In this document: positions 45,080-56,705 of the stretch, one piece after another
How the letters are laid out: each line of letters starts with the position of its first letter
Position numbering within the stretch: the first letter of the stretch is position 1
Source of the DNA: Calliopum simillimum
Lineage: Eukaryota > Arthropoda > Insecta > Diptera > Lauxaniidae
Length of the DNA: 64,000 nt
Direction: 5' to 3'
Assembly (NCBI GenBank): GCA_951812925.1
Contig: OX638368.1
Coordinates: 1,798,001 to 1,862,000 of the forward strand
Made by a program: the position numbers and the translations under genes
The notes under the pieces: model-generated
What the model was told of the DNA's origin: nothing
Seen by the model: the letters and a program-made list of their open reading frames with translations, nothing else
Databases searched by the model: none

Positions 45080-46961
45080 CATCGCCCTCTTATGCATCCT
45101 CATTTGCGATGTGCTCATCTCATTGACAATGGGCTAGGACGAGCCGAAAAATTAAAATTTTCGAAATTAATAAGAGCCTAATGCGGAAAAGTTGTCATTC
45201 GGGTTTATTAATTAGCATGCAAAATTATTTTGAAATTGAATAATATCTTGTGCTGCCTCTCGGGCCTTAAAGTTTGAAAACTTGGGCCAAAATAGACAAA
45301 TTTTCCAAAAAATATAACTTTTCCATTTTTTTCAAAATCGGTATCAGACTAGTGCAGAAATCGTTTCCCTTAATTTGTTTAAACAAACTAGTAACATATT
45401 TTTCACATTGAGTAATATCTTCAGGCTGAGACCGACTTTTGAATTTTACGAATTTTGGCCAAACTGAAGTTTTTTCAGAAAATTGCATTTTTCAAATTTT
45501 TTGAATTCCTTATTGGTCAAGTACGGTAAAGTTTCTCCTTGGATTAAATAAATAAATTGGAAATGTCGTCCTGTGTCACACGCACCTTTATTTTTAGGAA
45601 TTCGGACCACATCAGAAATTTTCTCCCGAACGTACAATCGTTAAAAATTTTACAAATATTTCTGAGACAAGTGCCGTTAGTTAAAAAACTTATACATTTT
45701 TTTAACGGGGTTTTATATTTACTCTTGTAACGAACTATTTAAAACTTTTGAAATTGTTGCATCAAGTAGGCGAAGAAGTCCTAGAAGATGTGAATTTGGT
45801 GAGTGAATCAGATATTTCAAAAGTTACAGACAGGAGTAAGATAAGAAATAGATAGAGGAAAAAAGTGCGCTCTGAGTTGCAAAGACGTGGGAACGAAGAA
45901 AAACTTCAAGCCCCCTTTTGCGATAAACGAAAAGATAAAACTTTAGAAGACAGAACAATAGTGGAAAGAAATAGCGAACAGCTGTTACCGAAGAGCATGC
46001 AGTGTTAATCCAAGAGTCAGGTTCTCACTATCTAGAGCATGTTTTACAGTAGAATTCATTTAGATAAGCATTATAGAATACCTATCGCAAAATAAAATTA
46101 GTACAGGAACCCTCCTGGTAGTTCAAAGTGACGGAACAGAATTCTGCAATGGCTCATATGAACTACCACCAAGACACCTTCTACATAAATTAGATGGGAA
46201 ATCAAGTGGTGTGGAAACATTCTCCGGTCCAATAGAAAAAGATCTCCAAACTTGTGAATCTAAGCCTGTCATTAACTTTTCAAAGTTGGCAGTAGATGAT
46301 CCTTTTTCAATATCAGAAAAAATGTCGTAAGCATTTGAGTAGTCATCAGCAGTACTTTTATGATATTTACAAAGTCGTAACAACAAGTTATTGGTCAGCA
46401 CTTTTTGCGGAAAGCCGTCGCATGTCCGTTGGATGACAGCAGCAAGTCGAGTTTTGCGTTTGTATATTGCAACCACAGATGTGTCCGAGAATTTGAAAAT
46501 CTTGGTAGAGTTTATCATTAAAGTGTATGCGCCAATGTTGTTTTTGATCAAATCAAAGACTTACTGTAAAGATGGTCCTAGACATTTGTGGGAAATGTTA
46601 GTATTATTCCTTTATCTTTCCGCCGACTTGAAGAATATTGTGGATACTGTCATAAGTCGTAACGCTTTTTATGCCCATCCTGAGAACATTTTAGTCTCAA
46701 TGTTTACGGATGAAAAAAATCACAACAAAGAGCTTGCTACAAAAAAGGTTTTGATGTCCAGGGATAAAGGAACATTCAGAAGGGAATACGGGCGTTTACA
46801 TTGCTTAATTTTAGTGCCAAATATTATTTTGACCTTATCAAATGGAAGGTGAGCCGCCTATGCTGCAAAATATCATTAGCAATAAGTTTCAAGAGATGAT
46901 TAAAGATAGAAACTCACCTTTTTTGGAAATATCAAATTTTCCATGTCACAGTCAGGCAGTG

Positions 46962-48404
46962 CACTATAGGTCAAAAGGCACACTTTTTTGGCCAAAATTC
47001 ATAACGTCCACATTATCATGGATACCGACTGCAAATGTAGTCCTTATGTTGACTCTAGTCTAAAAAACAATTCTGAAAAAAATCTTAACCCTTGGACTAC
47101 CGGGTCAAAAATGGCACGTAATAAATTCTCTAAATAAATAACACGTATCAACAAGGTTTTGTTTTTAAGCATTTCCGAAGTAACTCCATGTGTTGAATCC
47201 GAATCCGAGGTCAGAATTGACCCACCACTTCAGAATTTGGAAATATTTGAGGTCAAACTCATGAAAAATGCGTATTTTGGCTATTTTTGCGGTTCGATGC
47301 AAACTGCACAAAATTTTCATTATTTTTTTTACTAAATGTGTCACGTAGTTCTATTATGTTTCTTCAAAATGAGCTTTTAAAAAATGCCATACCATACTTT
47401 CTTTAAAAGTTATGGCCGATTTAAGATGACATGTCATGACATCTTAAAATCCCATAAAACGGGTAAAACGACACAACTTTGGATTTCATAATATCATCTT
47501 AAATCTGCAATAACTTTTGAAGTAAGTATTGTTTGGCAATTTTTAAGAGCTCATTTTGAAGGTAAAAAGTGGTGCTCAGTGATGAATTATGCAAAAAAAA
47601 TAAAAAAAATTTTGAGTAGTCTACAACTAACCCCAAAAGTAACAAAAGTACTTATTTTTCGTATATTAATCCCAAATATCTCGATTTTTCGAAAAACCTA
47701 ATGCAAAAATTATGCGCACTTTTACCCAAGTTACCTGAATTAGTAGTATCTTCAGTATTTTATAATAAGAAATTGAAAACCAGCTTCTTCGTTTTCTTTT
47801 TTGTCTGTCTTTTGCAACCAGATTTCGAATAAATCGAAATTACGGAAGAAAAGTTGCCTGATAAAGAAATTCATTAAAAGAAAAACGGGCAAAATCGGGC
47901 GTCTATATTTCTAAATAACATTAACAACAGCAACGTCTTACTGGTTTCGGGTTTCTTAGGACTAACAAATTCCAACAAAATTTTAAAAGCTTAGACGAAG
48001 TTCAAAATTTAAAAAAAATATTAAAAGTCAGGGGTCTAATTTGAATATTAAATTTTTCCACAGAAACCCAAAATATATTTTGATGTTTTGACCTAAATTG
48101 CGTTATACATAACGTCATCAATTTTATTCGTTTTTATTTTAGACAAAAAGAAATTATTTTAATTACTTTTTATTGATTGAAGAAAAGAGCTAAAATCACG
48201 ACTTTTTTGAGTTATCTCAGTAAAATGCAAATGCATCAACTTTGACACATCGCTGAGGAACGGAATATTATTTTACCCCAAAACAAAAAACACTTTTGTT
48301 TGTATTGAAGTATTCTCCGTTACACTGCATCAACAAAATTTTAATAGCAATACTTGTAAAAATTGAATTTTGGCCAAAAAAAGTGTGCCTTTTGACCTAT
48401 AGTG
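46962..48404. mobile_element. Transib-like nonautonomous element, copy A
   Basis: The inverted ends are CACTATAGGTCAAAAGGCAC and its complement, continuing through TTTTTGGCCAAAATTCA. CAGTG is on both sides (46957-46961, 48405-48409). Removing element plus one CAGTG restores a continuous reading …CHSQAV|ERAV in the host gene, so the 5-bp duplication is secure. CAC-type tips with a 5-bp target fit Transib. The interior lacks a transposase and contains a smaller hairpin (about 47361-47575). Confidence 0.88.
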
Positions 48405-48423
48405 CAGTGGAAAGAGCCGTAAG

Positions 48424-50352
48424 CAGGCCTGACGAGAGGGGGGGGTAAGGAGGGGATTCCCCCCAGGCCCGGAGTTTTTTGGAGGGCCCGTACTCAAGCA
48501 GAAATTAATAAAATTTGTCGTAGTTTTTTCCAAGCTTGAAAAATAGATTTTAGAGGCCCGGCATGAACATAATACAAGCACTTGAGAAAAAGTCCGGGCC
48601 CGCACAATTATTATTATTTTTTTTTTTTTTTTTTTTTCAACGGAGAAAAAAAAGATTATACATTGTCTGCTTTCTTGAGCTTTTTGGTAAAATCTTATAA
48701 GATTTTTTTGTTTAAATTAACTTGTTTTATTTTCATTCTAAGCACTACACTTATATGTACATTATTTTCCATAATTTTTTTCAAGAATGTGCTTCTAAGC
48801 TTGCTTGTGATTTACGGGCCTTCACGGGCCTCTAAGCTTAAGCCTTTTCTGGTTAGGTTAGAAAGGCCGAGACCGTCGCCGGAAAGTAGAGCCCCGTGGG
48901 CCAAGAAAAAAACCCGAGCCCGTGCCTTTTACACGCTTCATAGCTTAAAAGCTGGAAGGTACCGAATCCAGCCTTTTTTAAAATATTAAATTTGATTTTT
49001 AATTTGCAGTATTTAAGAAAAAAAAATATTAAAAAAGGTATCGTTAGTTCTTTCTTATTCCATCTAAAACTTAAAAAGGCCTTTTTCCAAATACAGATGT
49101 AAAATTGGCGTTATGAGGCCAAAACGATGAGGTTTCAAAAAAATTTCGAAAATTAATAATAAAATTAATTTAAAAATGACAATCCGCTTTAACTTTCGCC
49201 GTAACTTCGAAACTACTGATCTTTTCAGAAACATTCTTAAATAAACTTTTGTGGAGAGTTACTAGGCCAACATTATCTTAGAAAGAAAATGAAATTTGTT
49301 GTACAAAAATAGCAATTTTGTAAGAAAAGTTTTATGACTTTTTTCTAGAAATTGGTTTTTTGTAATTTTCAAAGAGCGCTATATTTGTCCGGAAAATCTT
49401 ATGTTGAATAGAATTAAATGTAGAGTAATTAAAAAAAGATTATTGAAATATATAGCATTTTTATATATAAGCTAAAAAAAATATAATTTTTTAGTGTTTT
49501 TTTTTTTTTCTTAATGTCTTGTTTGCTTGTCGCTGGACACGAAAATAGCTTTTGTTTTCGATTTTTTTAAGGTCGCTCCAGCACAGACTATCGAAAATTT
49601 CGATTGTCGAGCTCGCCATCCAGGAAAAAATTTAAATCAGTGAACTCCAAAAAGGTGTTAAAATGTGCTAGTAAGTAGTCTTGTAAGATTTAAAGGAAAA
49701 TCATACAAGACCATTTCGTACAAAATTGCCAAAAAAATTTCTTGGTTCCGATAAAGTAGAAAAAATTAAAATACTGCATTTTTCTAATTTTGAGAACAGC
49801 TCTCTACATTAAAAACTAATATTTTTAATTAATTTTTTCTATTTAATTAATTTACATTTAATTTCCTACAATATGGAATTACCAGAACAAATATTCCGCT
49901 CTTTAAACTTTACAAAAAATCATTTTCTAGGCATAAACATTTCTTAAAAAATTGCTATTATTGTATCAAAACAGCAACAAGTTTAATTTTTAGAACGAAA
50001 CCTTCTAAGAAAACAATGTTGGCCTAGATATTTTCTACAAAGTTTGACTTAAAGACATCTCCGAAAAAACCAATAGTTTCCAAGTTACGGGCAGTTAAAA
50101 AAAATTGCCTTTTTTTAGTACATTTTTCAAGCTTTGATCGCTTATTTTTTGACCTTTTATTTTATGAATATGACCGGGAAGCAAACAAAATCAAAACTTT
50201 ACACATTTCATATATCTCGTGGGCATCCTTGCGTTTACGGAAAAACAATATTCGCTCGACGATGTGATAGTCTCAAATAAAAAAAAAATCTAGTAGTGGA
50301 GGGACCCGGTATATAATTACCCCCGGGCCCGGATTTTCTCTCCACGCCCCTG
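48424..50352. mobile_element. hAT-like nonautonomous element
   Basis: Tips are CAGGCCTGACGAGAGG and (inverted) CAGGGGCGTGGAGAG. It is flanked by GCCGTAAG (48416-48423) and GCGGTAAG (50353-50360), an 8-bp duplication with one change. CAG(G)G tips plus 8 bp identify hAT. The host reading ERAV … MVTEAS resumes across it. The interior has GGGCCCG-rich patches (48480, 48595, 48820-48920, 50320) on an AT-rich background and no hAT transposase. Confidence 0.85.
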
Positions 50353-51539
50353 GCGGTAAGAATGGTTACCGAGGCATCTGTTTCTGTGGATGCGCAAATT
50401 GCACGGGATGATGTGATAAGGGCGAAGATTGAAGCCCGAAAAACGATTCCATCCTTCGACAATAAATCGATGTATTTATAAAAAGGCAAAAGCAGAATAA
50501 GTAGAATGAGAGATTTTTTACATACATACATATTACTTAAATTGGAAAAATTTGTGGTAAGTTTCTAAGCAATTAACGAAATATTCAAATGACCAAAGGT
50601 GGATTTTCATCTTTTATCATCTCTTGAAGCTTATTGCTTCTGACATTTCGCAGCAAAGGCTGCTCAGCTATGATGCACGTCGTTCCAGATATCTGATTCC
50701 GAAAATATTTTTCGTCTATTTATGTAATCCAAGGGGAAACTTTAACATGTTTGGTTAATAACGATTTCAAAAAGTTTGAAAAATGCTTTTTTCTTTAAAA
50801 AATGGTCTATTTTGGCCTATATTCAAAAAATTTGAGGCTCAGTTTCTGCCTGAAGATATTATTCAATGTGAAATATATTTTATTAGATTGCTTAAACAGT
50901 CCAAGGAAAACATTTTCCGAACAAGTCTGATAGCGATTTTGAAAAAATGGAAAAGTTATATTTCTTGGAAAATATGTCTATTTTGGCCCAAGTTCTCAAA
51001 CTTTAAGGCCCGAGAGGCAGTACAAGAAATTATTCAATTTCAAAATAATTTTGCATGCTAATTAATAAACCCTAATGACAACTTTTCCGCACTAGGCTCT
51101 TATTAATATGGGCGTCTGATTGCATTTCGGGTGTAAGACGGCGTTTTAGATGATGGTGTGAGGCCAACAGACTTACTGGGTAATGAGGAATTATTTTGTT
51201 CGGAGCTACGATGCGAATTAGCGTAGCTCAATATATGATAGTTCGCAACTCGAAATTCCCAAATGTTTTGCAGATTCGACAAATTGACGGGACCCGTTGC
51301 ACTATGGTTTTTTTTGGACTAAAAAGTGCACACAAAAATAATTCACTACAAGGACCCTTTTTTTAAAAAAAAATCAAATGCAAAATTAAAGGATACACAT
51401 TGAGCTATCTGAAAAGATGCCCGCTTTTTCTAGCATTTGATCCACAAATTAGGGACAGAGGTCGAAATCTCATAAATTTTGAAAAAAATGGATTTTCTGT
51501 TTAAAAATGTTAGTCGCATTAAACGCAGGAGTGATATAT

Positions 51540-52215
51540 GAATAAATGTATATGCATTCAATGAAATCAAGCAAGAAAAAATTAATTCATTATAAAAATG
51601 GGCGGTGCCACGCCCCAAAAACAAATTCCTGATATCTCCGAAACTATTAGACGCAGATAGATAAGACTCGGTATATTTGTAATAGGCACAGAGAGAAATA
51701 ATATTTATTAGAAAAGTGGGCGGTGTCACGCCCCATAAATATAAAACACACCATATCTTCGAAACTATTTGACCCATGTGGATGAAATTCGGTTTATATA
51801 CAAAAATTATCAAGACAAATAATGTCTGCTGAAAAAATATGTGGAGCCACGCCCACAGGCAGAGCTACATGAATGAACTTGTTTCCTGTAGAACAGAGTG
51901 AATAAGGATATCTTCATTGTTGGGTGTGGTACCGCCCTTTTTTTCAGCAAATGTTATTTGACTCACTATTCTTTATATATATACCGAAATTCATCGCTGT
52001 AGCTCAAATAGTTTCGGAGATATGATAAGTTTTTTATTTGTAGGGCTTGGCGCCGCCCACTTTTTTAGTGGATATTATTTCTCTCTGTGCCTGTTACAAA
52101 TATACCGAATCTTATCTATCTGCGTCCAATAGTTTCGGAGATATGACGAATTTGTTTATGGGGCGTGGCACCACCCATTTTCACTTTGATTTGATTTCAT
52201 CTTAATTGATTTGGT
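51540..52215. repeat. Long hairpin of the 'GTGGGCGTGGCACC' fly repeat
   Basis: Arms at about 51540-51830 and 51900-52215 pair. Examples are GGGCGGTGCCACGCCCCAAA with its near complement TGGGGCGTGGCACCACCCAT, and AGATAGATAAGACTCGGTAT with its complement. Each arm itself holds two tandem versions of 'ATATCT(C/T)CGAAACTATT(A/T)GAC'. The loop is about 70 bp. A single-arm relative lies at 55190-55620. Confidence 0.8.
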
Positions 52216-52551
52216 TAAATGCACATAAATTTATTAATACTAGTAACCCCTAGTGGTCGATATTCGACCACAAATAACTTAATTAATTTTGGTACTTTTT
52301 GGACACTTGGTGCTTTTTTTGCTATTTAGTACAATTAAAAAAAATCCCGTGAGTCAATTTCAAGCGAAACGTATGTAAGCAAAACAAAATAAAAACAAAA
52401 AGTCACTGCTCTGCTTTTTGTCTTTTAGCTGAAACACAATGCGACAGTAGCAGTGGCAGCGGCAGTGATCAGCTGTTTTTTAGAAGCAGTGTGCTTCAAT
52501 GGTAACACAATTACATAAGAGCAGTAGCAGTCAGCAGTACTGTCATGTTTA

Positions 52552-52809
52552 GGGGCCATTCACATATTACGTAACGCGATTTTCGACCAATTTCAAATCC
52601 CTCCCTCGCCGGTCGTAACAAAACGGACAACCACCTCCCCCCTAGTTACGTTACAAATCTTAGTTTTGGTAATTTGAATTTATCGTCGCATAAAATTTAC
52701 AAAATCGACGCTAAGTAACGTAGTTGACCCCTCACCTATGCAACACTTCGTAACAAATCATTCGACTCCCCTTCCCCCCTGGCGCGTTACGTAATATGTG
52801 AACGGCCCC
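52552..52809. repeat. MITE with GGGGCCATTCACATATTACG tips and TTA target
   Basis: The right tip, inverted, is GGGGCCGTTCACATATTACG, continuing TAACGC at both ends. TTA flanks both sides (52549-52551, 52810-52812). A 3-bp TTA target is typical of PIF/Harbinger. This GGGGCC(A/G)TTCACATATTACGTAACGC motif is, as I recall, common in insect genomes. No coding content. Confidence 0.82.
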
Positions 52810-53265
52810 TTAGCTCTATTTCTAAATTTAATGCCACTGCCGCAATCTTATCAGTGTTAAATTAAACACTTTAGTTGTTGCTTTCCTATACGTTTCTCAG
52901 AGAGTACTTAATTAAGCTGTCGCCTAAAACAATGTAAATGGATAAAGTTGTTTTAAGTTCTTGCACTCTTTTCTTAACATAAGTATTTTTTCTTCTTTAT
53001 AAAGTATTACAATATTTTTTTATTTGTTCCATCGAAGCACTTATACCCCATTAGGTCCGTCAGTGACGCTCTTCACAAAATGAATTACTGTCATCGTTTT
53101 TAATGCCAAAAAGCACGTTGGTACCAAATCAGCATTTTTAGATAAATTTTCTCTTCGCACTGTAGCTGTGGCAACTTTTAGCGACCATATGCCTAAAAAA
53201 AGGTTTTGAACAAAAAAATAAGATAAAGTCTATCAAATTCGCTCTGGAAAAATTTATCTAATTGA

Positions 53266-53336
53266 ATTCCACCGCTTATAAGCCTATTTTGAATGGGGCG
53301 ATGGCCCCCTTCGCCTCTTAAGGTATGCCACTGCAT
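53266..53336 (-). repeat. Possible hAT element end
   Basis: On the minus strand CAGTGGCATACCTTAAGAGG leads into GGGGGCCATCGCCCC, wording typical of one end of nonautonomous hAT elements. The other end was not found. Confidence 0.4.
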
Positions 53337-54129
53337 TGTTAACAAATATTTAGAGATAAGTCGGCGCATCGTTCTTAGCAGAAGATGATGCATATTGTGC
53401 GCACTGACGTTTTTTTAATAATATTTACATTTGCTTACACTTCTGTACAAAATATCTGTTTTCTTTCCATAAAACTATATTTTAATGCAAAACTTGGATC
53501 TGTTGAAGTTTTGGTCCTTTTTTGGGAGCTTTTAGTACTTTTTTTGCTATTTGGTACACAATAAAAAATAACATGTGTCATCCCTGGTGTCATCAGCGCA
53601 ACGAAAGCAAAAAAAAAAAAAAAAAAACATGTGTCAGGTTTCGTCTTTCTCTTTGTACTTAAACTTTTTTCTAGCTTATGTGACCATGTATTTTGTTGTT
53701 GTGAATATTGAAAAATTTGTTTCTAATTTTACCTGGCTAAAATGCAGAAATTAAAATAATTTTAACTTTGTGCACATCTACACACAAAAACTTTTCTAAT
53801 AGTGTATAATTCAAAGTTGAAGTGCATTTCTAACAAAGTAAAAAGAGATGGACAAATTTTTGTCTTGCGTATTAATATATAGATATCACTCCTGCGTTTA
53901 AGGCGACTAACATTTTTAAACAGAAAAACCGTTTTTTTTTTTAAATTTATGAGATTTCGACCTCTGTCCCTAATTTGTGGATCAAATGCTAGAAAAAGCG
54001 GGCATCTTTCCAGATAGCACAATGTATAACCTTTTATTTTGAATTTGATTTTTTTAAAAAAAAAAGGGTCCTTGTAGTGAATTATTTTTGTGTGCACTTT
54101 TTTAGTCCAAAAAAAACCATAGTGCGTTG

Positions 54130-54772
54130 TTCGTTATAAAGGTGTCCTTAAAAATCATAATTTATATAAATATAGTAAATTATTTATTATAATATAAGTT
54201 TCAAAAATGTCACTTTTGAGATTCGATGAGTCTTCTTAAATCAGAGAGTAAACATTTTTTTTAACATTTTGATACCAAAAATACACCCAAAAGATCATGC
54301 ATCCATGAAGAAAAAACAAATTTTATGTAAATTTGTGCATGCCAATTGTAGCGTACAAAACTCGCATGCAAGTAATGAATTTCACATGCAGCAGCAGCAT
54401 CGAGTTCTTTCCCTTTTTTCTTCTAAATATTTTTTTTTTTTTATGTTCCTACTTTTGTTTGGCAATGAACGGTGTTATTATTAGCGTAAAATCAAAATGT
54501 GATGGATGCTTAATAAAACAACAACAACAAAAACAGTTCAAACGTTACTAATAATTTTATTTCGCGCTACTTTACAAATGTCAAGAAGAAAAACTGTTTG
54601 AGTTTTATGAATTTTGACATTTAAGATGCAGAAGAAATTTGGTATGGCTTCTTGAGCTGAGGAATAAAAATGTGGGAAAAAATAATTTTGCAAGACCATG
54701 GTTGAATCATTTAATCGTTCATATACATACCAAGTTCTGACTATAATAAATAATAAAAACTTATAAATAAAT
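54130..54772. other. Non-coding AT-rich stretch
   Basis: No gene was recognised. There is a CAGCAGCAGCA word at 54388. Confidence 0.3.
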
Positions 54773-54836
54773 GGCATCGTATGGGAATTGAACCCACGAG
54801 CTAAAAGTAAGTAGTTGCTTTACCACTAAGAGTACC
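54773..54836 (-). other. tRNA-like segment
   Basis: On the minus strand: GGTACTCTTAGTGGTAAAGC (box A and D-arm), then CTCGTGGGTTCAATTCCCAT (T-arm with B box GGTTCAATTCC) and an end ACGATGCC that can pair partly with GGTACTC. It lacks a normal anticodon arm length (64 nt in all). A decayed tRNA or tRNA-derived repeat is more likely than a gene. Confidence 0.5.
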
Positions 54837-56705
54837 TGAAAACCGATCCCTGCTCGGTATACAATATGATCCGATTATTTTCAGCCGATGTTTTTTATTT
54901 ACATCTTTTTTATCGTATCTTTTTGCCTAAAAATTTTCAAATATGGGAATGAAAAATTTTTCAAATAGTGTACAAAACAATAAATAAAATCGAAATGCAG
55001 GTAATAATTACTATGCAAAAGTATGAATTGGCCACCAAATTTCATGAAAATATGCTGCTGTATTTGCGAGAAATTGCATTTAACGTAAAGATGTTTCGCC
55101 CACTTTCAGTCCTTAGGTGCCTAAATGCAAGTATACTACGCTTGAACTCAGAAAGATTGCTTCTGTAGGTTTTTTTTTTATAGCGTATTCGATTGTGGGC
55201 GGTACCACGCCCTTCGACCAGTTTTCCCAATACAGCGGAACATAACATATTAATCCTTGTTTCTAGGGGTAACATCCCCTATATTTTCATTGAAATTGTT
55301 GAAATCGTTTTCGAGTAATATTGAATCAAAATTTTCGATGGTTAAAAAGTGGGCGTGGCACTTCTTCGATGCCGCCCACTTTTCGTGCGTTACAAGGCAT
55401 TGATAATAAGCAGTACCCGTCTACCAAATTTCATCAAAATACCTTGTATGGTTTGTAGGATATGACCAGATTAAATTTAAAATTTAGGGCAGTGCCACGC
55501 TCCTTACGGAATATATACGAAATCAAAACCTATCTCATTCTTTATTCCGTGCTAGCATCTGACATTATCTGAAATTTCATTAAAATCGGTATAGAAGAGA
55601 AGATACAACATCTAAGTCAATAATCAATGCGATTATGAGGGATAGAATCAAAATTTCAGTGTGGGAAACTTTTTCCTTAAAGGTTCAAATTGATTTACAC
55701 GCTATTTTTTGAAACAATTTCTTTAAATAAAAAAAAAAAAACCAAAACTTCTGTTTAATCAACATCAATTACGCGTCATTGATAATAAAATTAAAAAAAA
55801 AGAAATAAAAATAAAATCCAGCGTGAAAAAGGTTAATGAAAAGTTTATCAATGGCGCCAAGTCGCAAATTGCAATTTTATCAGCTGTTGTCTCATCGCTG
55901 TTTAATTTTTTTTTTTTTACGATTATATAGTAAAAGTTTTTATTTTTGTTTTTTTTTTCTTGATCAAATGTTTATTAATTTTATATTGCTTGTAACATTG
56001 GCGCCAGGTCTTTTGGAAGCTATACGTACCTTTTTGTAATCTTCACGAAATATTTTATTAACTCGCAAAAAAAAAAATTAATAAAAAAATAAGTGGGTAA
56101 TAAATAATATAACAAATAAACTGATAAGACTGTGCGAAATTTTCCATTTATGCAATTTTTATTTTTATTTTTTAGTCTCGCGTTTCTTTTAAATTAAAGC
56201 TGACATTGAAAATCGGAAGTCAGTTTCTGTTCACAACTACATAGTACATTAGTAGCCAGAAGTATTTTGACAAAAGAATTTCAACATGTTTTATATTCTT
56301 ATACGATATATATTTACATATCAAAACAGCAGCATAATGTTTAGGTTCCATAGATGATGTAATTTATAAATAACATAAATTTTTAAACATTCACTCTTTA
56401 AAAAAGAAAACATTAAGCCAAATGTAAAAATGATCGGTGTCATAAGTATTTTGACACTTAAAAAAAACCATTTAAGCTCAAAAATTTGTCCATTTCTATT
56501 CGATGTTGGTTTGAGCCCTTATCGGTTTATATAACATACTTAGTAGCTGGTTGATATATTGGAAATTTTCTTGAAAAATACATTAAACTTGTATACGAAC
56601 AATCCTGTTCCTATTTTCAAATGTTCACCGCAGTTCTAGCAACGACACGAACCTACATTTTGCCTGTTTTTTTTTTTTTGAGATTCACTTTTACATGCTT
56701 ATATT
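54837..56705. other. Non-coding, with one dispersed repeat copy
   Basis: Positions 55190-55620 hold the GTGGGCGTGGCAC / GCCGCCCAC(TT) repeat (see hairpin at 51540). 56240-56290 (AGTAGCCAGAAGTATTTTGA) recalls a Tc1-type end and TTTTGAC recurs at 56450, but no complete element is seen. Confidence 0.4.

Larger units (their letters stand above)
45790..50490 (+). pseudogene. Uncharacterised transposase-like gene, split by two insertions
   Basis: Order of recognisable blocks on the plus strand: KVRSELQRRGNEEK (45872), VVQSDGTEFCNG (about 46120), SYELPPRHLLHKLDG, GVETFSGPIEKDLQTCE, HVRWMTAASRVLRLY (46424), FIIKVYAPMLFLIKS, NAFYAHPENILVSMFTDE (46660), GEPPMLQNI (46848), NFPCHSQAV (to 46961), then after the first insertion ERAV (48410-48421), and after the second VTEASVSVDAQIARDD and AKIEARKTIPSFD (50366-50460). 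I recall this block order from uncharacterised proteins repeated many times in aphids, hydra and other invertebrates. Stops (near 46330-46370), frameshifts and the two insertions make it a pseudogene. No catalytic triad is established; D of QSDGT and LDGKSSG are candidates. Confidence 0.75.
45171..51102 (+). mobile_element. Long-TIR DNA transposon with uncharacterised transposase-like gene
   Basis: Inverted repeats of about 385 bp bound it: 45171-45555 and 50716-51102, starting TAAGAGCCTAATGCGGAAAA and (inverted) TAAGAGCCTAGTGCGGAAAA, continuing through TTTATTAATTAGCATGCA and CTTAAAGTTTGAAAACTTGG-like text. TTAA lies outside each tip, but ATTAAT is palindromic, so TTAA or ATTAAT could be the target or part of the tip. 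The body holds one broken plus-strand gene. Removing two younger insertions (46962-48404 with its 5-bp duplication, 48424-50352 with its 8-bp duplication) leaves about 2.55 kb, a normal size for a DNA transposon. The superfamily is unknown to me; TTAA would fit Kolobok or piggyBac. Confidence 0.85.
51300..54124. mobile_element. Transib-like element with 240-bp TIRs
   Basis: The tips read CACTATGGTTTTTTTTGGAC at both ends, with matching arms 51300-51539 and 53886-54124 (GTGCACACAAAAATAATTCA, AAAAAGATGCCCGCTTTTTC-like, TTTGATCCACAAATTAGGGA). CGTTG is on both sides (51295-51299, 54125-54129). CACTATGG is, as I recall, close to the Transib consensus tip and 5 bp is its target size. No transposase is recognisable. 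The body contains a hairpin (51540-52215), a MITE (52552-52809) and possible hAT debris near 53270-53336. Confidence 0.88.

Noticed and set aside
54773..54836. Functional tRNA gene
   Set aside because: D- and T-arms look tRNA-like but the length is 64 nt, the anticodon arm is poor and the acceptor stem mismatches.
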